From assembly GCF_042754225.1 (NCBI RefSeq), contig NZ_JBHZAH010000045.1:1-35975 (forward strand): a stretch of 35,975 nucleotides of DNA, read 5' to 3'. This DNA is from Rhodococcus_G sp042754225 (GTDB lineage: Bacteria; Actinomycetota; Actinomycetes; Mycobacteriales; Mycobacteriaceae). The notes under the pieces were generated by a model. That model made no database searches and had not been told where the DNA came from. It worked only from the letters and a program-made list of their open reading frames with translations. A program made the position numbers and the translations under genes. Positions 30,780 through 35,975 of this stretch are shown here, one piece after another (within the stretch, counting starts at the first letter, position 1; each line of letters starts with the position of its first letter).

Positions 30780-30893
30780 TCACGGTGTCAGACGCACCGG
30801 ATCGAAGGCGGTTCCGTTGATGATCGCGCCCGGACGGGACGCGGCGGGCACACAATACCGCCTCACGGGTTGCCCGACGCCCGCCCCGTCCAC
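30780..30893 (-). CDS. possible 37-residue ORF between glmM and the 65-residue gene
   Basis: A short frame from GTG 30893, seven bases after the glmM stop, ends FDPVRLTP-stop. The end of this frame is conserved in DNA with the region upstream of the 82-residue gene (see 21176-21262). No good ribosome site is seen. It may be a small protein, a leader or non-coding conserved DNA. Confidence 0.3.
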   Translation of the reverse strand: MDGAGVGQPVRRYCVPAASRPGAIINGTAFDPVRLTP

Positions 30894-30900
30894 ATTGGCG

Positions 30901-32241
30901 TCAGACCGAGGCGACGCGGTCCGCGAGATCGTCGGCGAGCTTGCGGGCGATGTCGATCTCGGTGGCCTCGACCATCACCCGGACCAGCTGTTCGGTGCCC
31001 GACGGCCGCAGCAGGACCCGGCCGGCCTCCCCCAGGATCTGCTCGGCCTCGGCCACCGCTGCGAGCACCTCGGGGGCCGCGGCCACCGCGGCCTTGTCGG
31101 AGACCCGGACGTTGACCAGTACCTGAGGCAGCGTCTGCATCACAGCTGCCAGGTCGGCGAGCGGCCGCGAGGTCTGCGCCATCCGGCCCATCAGCCGCAG
31201 CGCGGTCAGGATGCCGTCGCCGGTCGTTCCGAACCCGGGCAGCACCACGTGCCCGGACTGTTCGCCGCCGAGACTGAACGATCCGTTGCGCAGTTCCTCG
31301 AGGACGTAGCGGTCGCCGACCGCCGTGGTGCGCACCGAAATCCCCGCCCCGCGCATCGCGATGTGCAGTCCGAGGTTGCTCATCACGGTCGCGACCAGGG
31401 TGTTCCCGGCGAGCTCGCCTGCCTCGTTCATCGCCACCGCGAGAATCGACATGATGGCGTCCCCGTCCACCACGGCGCCGGTCGCGTCGACGGCGAGGCA
31501 GCGGTCGGCGTCGCCGTCGTGCGCGATGCCGAGGTCGGCGCCGTGCTCGAGCACCGCCGCCTGCAGGTCCTCGAGGTGGGTGGAGCCGCAGCCGTCGTTG
31601 ATGTTGCGGCCGTCGGGGTCGGAGTGAATCTCGACGACCGTCGCGCCCGCCGCGCGGTACGCCGCGGGACCGATGGCGGACGCGGCACCGTTCGCGCAGT
31701 CCACGACGACGGTGAGACCGTCGACGCGATGGGTGGTGGCACGGGCCAGTTGGGCGAGGTAGAGCTCGGCCGCATCGGTGGCGACGGTGACCCGGCCGAT
31801 CGCGGCGCCGGTGGGCCGCGGGATCAGGTCGTGGTCGGCGATCGCGGCCTCGATGCGGTCCTCGGACTTGTCGTCGAGTTTGTGCCCGCCCGCGGCGAAG
31901 ATCTTGATGCCATTGTCCGGCATGGGATTGTGCGAGGCGGAGATCATCACGCCGAGCGCGGCCTCGTAGGCGCCGGTCAGGAAGGCCACGGCGGGAGTCG
32001 GCAACACTCCGACACTGATCACGTCGACGCCCGCGGCGCAGAGCCCGGCGGTCACCGCAGCTTCGAGCATCTCACCGCTCGCCCGCGGGTCCCGGCCGAC
32101 CACGGCAGTGGGCCTGGGGTTTCCTCGTTCGGACAGTGCGAGCACGGACGCGGCCGCGCCGGCGATCCGCAGCGCCACTTCGGCGCTGAGTTCCGCGTTG
32201 GCCAGGCCACGCACGCCATCAGTTCCGAACATTCGACCCAT
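30901..32241 (-). CDS. glmM: phosphoglucosamine mutase
   Basis: A 446-residue enzyme converting glucosamine-6-phosphate to glucosamine-1-phosphate, between GlmS and GlmU. It begins MGRMFGTDGVRG. The active phosphoserine is S103 in SASHNP, the Mg-binding loop is DGDADR (242-247), the sugar loop is GGEQSGH, and the phosphate loop near the end is RPSGTEQLVRVMVE. All key motifs are intact. The start at 32241 follows AAGGGG. It is separated from rpsI by two strong hairpins and so probably has its own promoter in 32242-32295, although no clear one is visible. Confidence 0.97.
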   Translation of the reverse strand: MGRMFGTDGVRGLANAELSAEVALRIAGAAASVLALSERGNPRPTAVVGRDPRASGEMLEAAVTAGLCAAGVDVISVGVLPTPAVAFLTGAYEAALGVMISASHNPMPDNGIKIFAAGGHKLDDKSEDRIEAAIADHDLIPRPTGAAIGRVTVATDAAELYLAQLARATTHRVDGLTVVVDCANGAASAIGPAAYRAAGATVVEIHSDPDGRNINDGCGSTHLEDLQAAVLEHGADLGIAHDGDADRCLAVDATGAVVDGDAIMSILAVAMNEAGELAGNTLVATVMSNLGLHIAMRGAGISVRTTAVGDRYVLEELRNGSFSLGGEQSGHVVLPGFGTTGDGILTALRLMGRMAQTSRPLADLAAVMQTLPQVLVNVRVSDKAAVAAAPEVLAAVAEAEQILGEAGRVLLRPSGTEQLVRVMVEATEIDIARKLADDLADRVASV

Positions 32242-32295
32242 GAATTCCGACCCCTTGCCGTTCCGACGATTCCCGCTGGTTCCGCTTGTCCTACG

Positions 32296-32336
32296 CCAAG
32301 AGCAGGCGTCCGGTTCTGCTGGACGCCTGCTCTTGG
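32296..32336 (-). terminator. second terminator after rpsI
   Basis: A perfect 16-bp stem (32296-32311 with 32321-32336) with a nine-base loop. It follows the first hairpin on the rplM-rpsI transcript and lies 54 bases before glmM. Confidence 0.8.
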
Positions 32337-32348
32337 TGGTGAACAGGT

Positions 32349-32379
32349 GCCGATGCCGACCCGCCGGGTCGGCATCGGC
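32349..32379 (-). terminator. first terminator after rpsI
   Basis: A 14-bp stem (32349-32362 with 32366-32379) with a three-base loop, six bases beyond the rpsI stop. With the next hairpin it forms a tandem terminator. Confidence 0.75.
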
Positions 32380-32385
32380 CTTGCA

Positions 32386-32895
32386 TCAGCGCTTCGAGTA
32401 CTGCGAAGCCTTGCGGGCCTTCTTCAGGCCGTACTTCTTGCGCTCGACGGCGCGGGCGTCACGGGTGAGGAAGCCGGCGCTCTTGAGGGCGGGGCGATCC
32501 TCGGGGGTGACCTCGATCAGGGCACGGGCGATGGCGAGACGCAGCGCGCCGGCCTGGCCGGACGGTCCACCACCGTGCAGGAGGGCGACGATGTCGAACG
32601 ACTCGGTGCGCTCCACGGTGACCAGCGGGGCCTTGATGAGCTGCTGGTGCACCTTGTTGGGGAAGTAGTCCTCCATGGTGCGGCCGTTGAGCTTGAACTC
32701 ACCGGTGCCGGGGGTCAGCCGAACGCGGACGACGGCCTCCTTGCGACGACCGACGGTCTGGATCGGACGGTCGATGTAGATCGGGGCGGGAGCTGCGAAC
32801 TCCTCCACCACGGTCTCCTCGACGATCTCGGGCTGGTCCGCCGAAGCGAACTCCTCCACGACGGTCTCCTCGACGATCTCGTTCTGCTCGGTCAC
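32386..32895 (-). CDS. rpsI: 30S ribosomal protein S9
   Basis: A 169-residue S9. The conserved protein starts near TVGRRKEAVVRVRL (about 47) and ends KKARKASQYSKR, whose basic C-terminal tail reaches the P-site tRNA. The first 45 residues are an acidic extension common in actinobacteria. Here it holds two copies of EIVEETVVEEFA, 17 residues apart. The start is GTG 32895, overlapping the rplM stop (GTGA), so the two are coupled. Confidence 0.97.
   Translation of the reverse strand: MTEQNEIVEETVVEEFASADQPEIVEETVVEEFAAPAPIYIDRPIQTVGRRKEAVVRVRLTPGTGEFKLNGRTMEDYFPNKVHQQLIKAPLVTVERTESFDIVALLHGGGPSGQAGALRLAIARALIEVTPEDRPALKSAGFLTRDARAVERKKYGLKKARKASQYSKR
32795..32881. repeat. 36-base direct repeat inside rpsI
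   Basis: Two copies of a 36-base unit (32795-32830 and 32846-32881) differ at a single base and lie 51 bases apart, in frame. They encode the duplicated EIVEETVVEEFA segment of the S9 extension. Confidence 0.9.
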
Positions 32896-33335
32896 TGGGC
32901 CACCTGCTTGATCTCGAACGGAACCGGCTGCTGCGCGGCGTGGGGATGATTCGGGCCTGCGTAGACCTTCAGCTTGCCTGCGATTGCGCGGCCGAGCTTG
33001 TTCTTGGGGAGCATGCCGGTGACGGCCTTCTCGACCAGACGGTCGGGGGTCCGGTCGAGGACCTCGCCGACGGTGCGGGACTTGAGGCCGCCCGGGTAAC
33101 CGGAGTGGTTGTACAGGAGCTTGCCGTCACGCTTGTTGCCGCTGATGGCAACCTTCTCGGCGTTGATGATGACGACGAAGTCGCCGCCGTCAACGTGCGG
33201 GGCAAAGGTGGGCTTGTGCTTGCCGCGCAGCAGGTTCGCTGCCTGGACGGCAAGGCGGCCGAGCACCACGTCAGTGGCGTCGATGACGTGCCACGTGCGG
33301 GTCACATCTCCGGCCTTCGGGGTGTACGTAGACAC
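32892..33335 (-). CDS. rplM: 50S ribosomal protein L13
   Basis: A 147-residue L13 of normal length (STYTPKAGDVTRTWHVIDA start; VLGRLAVQAANLLRGKHKPT, GDFVVIINAEKVAISGNK, HSGYPGGLKSRT, AVTGMLPKNKLGR, then PHAAQQPVPF). It is the first gene of the rplM-rpsI operon. Start GTG 33335 follows AGGAAG. A strong promoter lies about 130 bases upstream and the leader holds an 11-bp hairpin. Confidence 0.97.
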   Translation of the reverse strand: MSTYTPKAGDVTRTWHVIDATDVVLGRLAVQAANLLRGKHKPTFAPHVDGGDFVVIINAEKVAISGNKRDGKLLYNHSGYPGGLKSRTVGEVLDRTPDRLVEKAVTGMLPKNKLGRAIAGKLKVYAGPNHPHAAQQPVPFEIKQVAQ

Positions 33336-33383
33336 AGAACTTCCTCGTCATATCGTGTAGCTGCTGGCCAGTCGGGTGCGATC

Positions 33384-33419
33384 CGGGTTCCCGGCGGCCA
33401 GTGGAGACCCGGGAACCCG
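33384..33419 (-). promoter_or_regulatory. hairpin in the rplM leader
   Basis: An 11-bp stem (33384-33394 with 33409-33419) closes a 14-base loop in the untranslated leader. Part of the loop, GGCCAG (33397-33402), can pair instead with CTGGCC (33364-33369) nearer the gene, so two exclusive folds exist. This could be a site of self-control by L13 or of attenuation. Confidence 0.5.
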
Positions 33420-33468
33420 CTCTACGACCGACACCGCAGTGTCACGCCGTAACGCACGCCGACGTTGC

Positions 33469-33498
33469 ACTTTACCGTGCAGGTCAGAACCAGGTCAA
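33469..33498 (-). promoter_or_regulatory. rplM-rpsI promoter
   Basis: On the minus strand TTGACC (33498-33493) and TAAAGT (33474-33469) are 18 bases apart, a good housekeeping promoter. The -35 overlaps the last codons of the upstream aminotransferase gene. The predicted leader is about 125 bases. Confidence 0.72.
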
Positions 33499-34739
33499 AG
33501 CGGGTCCGGGGAGTCCAGTAGCGAATCCGCCAACTGTTCGACTGCCCAGGTGAGCTCGCCCCGCTCGACGACGAGCGGCGGTGCGAGCCGAATGGTCCCC
33601 TCGTGCGCGTCCTTCGCGAGGACTCGTCGGGCCAGCAGTCGTTCGCAGACGACCCTGGCGGGTGGCTGCCCGGGCGCCAACTCGACTCCCGCCCACAGCC
33701 CGCGTCCGCGTACCTGCGCGACCCTGCCGGCGGGCAGCTGGGTGAGCAGTTCGTGCAGGTAGCCGCCGAGTTCACGACTGCGCTGCTGGTACTCGCCGGT
33801 CTCGAGCATCCGGACCACCTCGGTCGCGACCGCGCAGGCCAGCGGATTCCCACCGAACGTACTGCCGTGCTGACCCGGCCCGATCACGCCCATCACGGGC
33901 CAGTCCGCGACCACCGCCGATACCGGGACCAGCCCACCGCCCAACGCCTTGCCGAGTATGTAGACGTCGGGGACGACGGCCTCGTGATCACAGGCGAAGG
34001 TCTCGCCGGTGCGACCGAGGCCACTCTGGATCTCGTCGGCCATCATCAGCACACCGTTGTCGTTGCAGAGGCGACGGACGGCGGCAAGGTACCCGTCGGG
34101 AGGCACCAGCACCCCCGCCTCTCCTTGAACGGGCTCGACGAGCACCGCGACGGTGTTCTCGGTGATGGCATCCGCCAGTGCATCGGCGTCACCGTAGGCG
34201 GCCGTCCGGAATCCCGGCGGATACGGTCCGAACCCGTCGTGTGCGTCGGGATCCGTCGAGAACCCGACGATGGCGATGGTCCGCCCGTGGAAGTTGCCCG
34301 CGAAGGTGACGATCTCGGCGCGGTCCGCGGGTACGCCCTTGACGTCGTAGCCCCACCGGCGGGCGAGTTTCAGCGCCGTCTCCACCGCCTCGGCGCCGGT
34401 GTTCATCGGCAGCACGGCATCCTTGCCGCACAACCGGGCCACCGCTTCACAGAACTCACCGAACAGCGAGTGCTGGAACGCGCGACTGGTGAGCGCCAGC
34501 CGCGCCAGCTGCGCCGTGGCTACGGCGACCAGCCGCGGATGTGCGTGCCCGAAGTTCAGGGCGGAGTAGCCGGCGAGCAGGTCCAGGTAGTCCACGCCGT
34601 CGACACCGCGCGCCCACACTCCACGCGCGGACTCGAGGACCACCGGCAGCGGGGCGTAGTTGTGGGCACTGTGGGCATCGGCGCGCGCCAGCGCCGCCCG
34701 CGTCGCCTCGGTGACCGGCACCCGCGGCCGGTCACTCAC
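33495..34739 (-). CDS. rocD: ornithine aminotransferase
   Basis: A 414-residue class-III PLP aminotransferase. The PLP lysine is K264 (ILGKALGGG). D235-E236 (MMADEIQSGLGRTG) holds the pyridine ring. MNTGAEAVETALKLAR and NFHGRTIAIVGFS are typical of ornithine-delta-aminotransferase, which makes glutamate semialdehyde from ornithine. Start GTG 34739 has GGAGG (minus strand, 34751-34747) seven bases upstream and overlaps the preceding gene's stop (GTGA). The pairing with a DDAH-like hydrolase gene, as I recall for Rv2323c-rocD in M. tuberculosis, supports a role in arginine breakdown. A longer in-frame reading upstream is only the shadow of the neighbouring gene. Confidence 0.92.
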   Translation of the reverse strand: MSDRPRVPVTEATRAALARADAHSAHNYAPLPVVLESARGVWARGVDGVDYLDLLAGYSALNFGHAHPRLVAVATAQLARLALTSRAFQHSLFGEFCEAVARLCGKDAVLPMNTGAEAVETALKLARRWGYDVKGVPADRAEIVTFAGNFHGRTIAIVGFSTDPDAHDGFGPYPPGFRTAAYGDADALADAITENTVAVLVEPVQGEAGVLVPPDGYLAAVRRLCNDNGVLMMADEIQSGLGRTGETFACDHEAVVPDVYILGKALGGGLVPVSAVVADWPVMGVIGPGQHGSTFGGNPLACAVATEVVRMLETGEYQQRSRELGGYLHELLTQLPAGRVAQVRGRGLWAGVELAPGQPPARVVCERLLARRVLAKDAHEGTIRLAPPLVVERGELTWAVEQLADSLLDSPDPL

Positions 34740-35611
34740 CTTGGTTCCTCCGGATCCACCCAGCCGCGCAATTCCATTGTGCAGCATTTGATTCCGCCAC
34801 CCGATTTGAGGAACTCCGAAAGGTCCACCGGGATCGGGCGGTACCCACGCTCGCGCAGTTGCGCCGCGAGGGAGTGCGCCTGCGCGGCCATCACGACGTT
34901 CGCCCCGTCGCTGACCAGGTTCAGTCCCAACCACTCCGTGTCCGACTCGTCGGCGAGGATCGCGTCCGGGAACAGCGACTGCAACGTCGCCCGACTCCCT
35001 TCGTCGAAGGCCGACGGCAGGTAGGCAATGGTGTGGTCGTCGATGACGCCGAGTGCGGTATTGAGGTGGTAGTACCGCGGATCGACAAGACGCAGCGTCA
35101 CCACCCGGCGGCCGAAGTGCTGTTCGACCTCGGCGTGCGCCCGCTCGTCGGTCCTGAAACCCGTTCCCGCGCAGATGATGTCGCCGACGACGAGCAGATC
35201 GCCCTCGCCCTCGTTGACGAACTCCGGCCGCGTCGGACGCTTCAGCGCATGCTCGCCGAACCAGTGCAGTACGTGCTCGGCCTCCGGCGCTCGATGCTCG
35301 CTGCGGTACCTCGCTCCGAGGGCGACACCGTCGACAACCAGTCCGCTGTCCGTCACGAAGACCATGTCGGGCAGACCCGGGACGGCGTCGACGAGGTGCA
35401 CCCGGTGCCCGAGCCTGCGGTAGGTGTCCACCAGCGACTGCCACTGGTGCTGCGCGAGCGCGGTGTCGACCGGCTCGGCAGGGTCCATCCACTCGTTGAT
35501 GCTGTAGCGCACGTCGAAGTAGGTCGGCGGGCACATGAGATAGGTCCGCGCGGTGGTCGTTCGGGCCGGCGGTGGCCGCTCCCCCGGGCCGGATTGCGAC
35601 ATCAGCGTCAT
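34736..35611 (-). CDS. DDAH-like guanidino-group hydrolase (arginine catabolism)
   Basis: A 291-residue protein of the amidinotransferase/dimethylargininase fold. Likely active-site residues are D88 (FVTDSG), E135-D138 (GEGD), H182 (YYHLNTALG) and C276 (GGGIKCC). The N-terminal MCPPTYFDVRYSINEWM segment (26-42) is shared with arginine dihydrolase-like and DDAH proteins. It could release citrulline from methylated arginine, or ornithine directly from arginine. Coupling to rocD (GTGA overlap) favours an ornithine product. Start ATG 35611 follows GGGGAG by about seven bases. A longer in-frame frame upstream has no family match. Confidence 0.82.
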   Translation of the reverse strand: MTLMSQSGPGERPPPARTTTARTYLMCPPTYFDVRYSINEWMDPAEPVDTALAQHQWQSLVDTYRRLGHRVHLVDAVPGLPDMVFVTDSGLVVDGVALGARYRSEHRAPEAEHVLHWFGEHALKRPTRPEFVNEGEGDLLVVGDIICAGTGFRTDERAHAEVEQHFGRRVVTLRLVDPRYYHLNTALGVIDDHTIAYLPSAFDEGSRATLQSLFPDAILADESDTEWLGLNLVSDGANVVMAAQAHSLAAQLRERGYRPIPVDLSEFLKSGGGIKCCTMELRGWVDPEEPR

Positions 35612-35640
35612 GTGCGCTCCCCTCCTCGCCGGTGCAGACA

Positions 35641-35668
35641 GTATCCGCGGTGCGGATGGGCACGGCAA
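35641..35668 (-). promoter_or_regulatory. candidate promoter of the DDAH-like/rocD operon
   Basis: On the minus strand TTGCCG (35668-35663) and GGATAC (35646-35641) are 16 bases apart, about 30 bases before the start codon. The match is modest. Confidence 0.35.
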
Positions 35669-35827
35669 TGCGAGCCGAGAATGCTCTCCAGGTGGGCCCC
35701 ACTCGGGTGCCTGCAGCGTTCCCGCGTTCGGGTGACGGTTCCCTTCACCCGGGTGGCCGGCGCCGTCGCCGGTGACCGGTCGGCCGGCGGTGGGCGGCCG
35801 GCGACGGTTCTTGCCCTGGAAATGCGA

Positions 35828-35872
35828 AATGCCTCGCACCGCAAGCTCTTTCGAGCTGCAGTGCGAGGCATT
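35828..35872 (-). terminator. rRNA operon terminator
   Basis: A 12-bp perfect outer stem (35828-35839 with 35861-35872) continues through a mismatch into a further 2- and 5-bp stem with one bulged base, around a four-base loop. It lies 10 bases beyond the 3' end of the 5S rRNA. Confidence 0.85.
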
Positions 35873-35881
35873 CGCAACGTA

Positions 35882-35975
35882 TGTTCGGCGGTGTCCTACT
35901 CTCCCACACCCTGTCGAGTGCAGTACCATCGGCGCTGGAGGGCTTAGCTTCCGGGTTCGGAATGGGGCCGGGCGT
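35882..35975 (-). rRNA. rrf: 5S ribosomal RNA, 5' part cut off by the window end
   Basis: The minus strand carries the 3' 94 or so bases of an actinobacterial 5S rRNA. Recognisable parts are CCCATTCCGAACCCGGAAG (helix III region), TAAGCCCTCCAGCGCC and GGTACTGCA, ending in CGCCGAACA. About 24 bases of the 5' end lie outside the window. A ribosomal RNA operon therefore enters from the right and runs leftward. The 3' end is placed by memory of related 5S sequences and may be off by one or two bases. Confidence 0.93.

Noticed and set aside
34740..35702. Upstream extension of rocD to a 735-residue protein
   Set aside because: The added part is the out-of-frame shadow of the DDAH-like gene. GTG 34739 has GGAGG at the right distance and a GTGA overlap.
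35763..35807. Inverted repeat upstream of the DDAH-like gene as an operator
   Set aside because: The 10-bp arms are 25 bases apart, almost pure GC and about 150 bases from the gene. They could arise from composition alone or belong to a second rRNA terminator.

Overview
The window is a GC-rich stretch of a mycolic-acid actinobacterium (order Mycobacteriales, most like Rhodococcus, Prescottella or Nocardia). The assignment rests on gene content and order: rsdA-sigD, a MerR/Rv3415c-type regulator, whiB3, groEL1 with a His-rich tail, groES behind a CIRCE operator, tsaD-rimI-tsaB-tsaE, alr, nnrD, glmS, an Rv3438-like gene, an Rv3439c/Rv3440c-like pair, glmM, rpsI and rplM. This is the order I recall from the M. 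tuberculosis Rv3413c-Rv3443c region. Codon use, GTG starts, GTGA/ATGA stop-start overlaps and several probable leaderless promoters fit the same group.

Layout. (1) 0-6 kb, stress control: sigma factor D and its membrane anti-sigma factor, a MerR-type regulator, the redox-sensing WhiB3 and the groES-groEL1 operon. (2) 6-8.9 kb: a Tat-exported metallophosphoesterase, an NsrR-type nitric-oxide sensor with a possible self-operator, and a small potassium channel. (3) 8.9-15.4 kb, leftward: a tightly overlapping run from alr through an alpha/beta hydrolase to the t6A genes tsaE, tsaB, rimI and tsaD, with nnrD upstream. (4) 15.5-21.2 kb: a cupredoxin, glmS, a PhaC-like hydrolase divergent from a catalytically dead-looking hydrolase, and a three-gene overlapping operon of small helical proteins that looks like a type VII secretion (PE/PPE-like) substrate pair plus a partner.

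(5) 21.3-30.5 kb is an accessory block inside otherwise conserved order. It holds a three-gene oxidoreductase/esterase operon, a DUF1254 lipoprotein with its TetR regulator and matching operators, a secreted tyrosine phosphatase, an SDR-PadR pair, an IclR regulator and a PspC protein. A short paralogue of the 82-residue small protein lies at the far end beside glmM, so the block is bracketed by two copies of the same small gene. Both copies share conserved upstream DNA. (6) 30.9-33.5 kb: glmM and rplM-rpsI, with a strong promoter, a structured leader and tandem terminators. (7) 33.5-36 kb: a two-gene arginine/ornithine operon (DDAH-like hydrolase and ornithine aminotransferase), then the terminator and 3' part of a 5S rRNA gene from an rRNA operon entering from the right.

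No tRNA, CRISPR array, insertion sequence or phage gene was seen. No gap between genes exceeds 300 bases. The longest are 5777-6075 (groES promoter and CIRCE) and 27375-27651 (divergent promoter region of the phosphatase and an SDR, no clear site seen).
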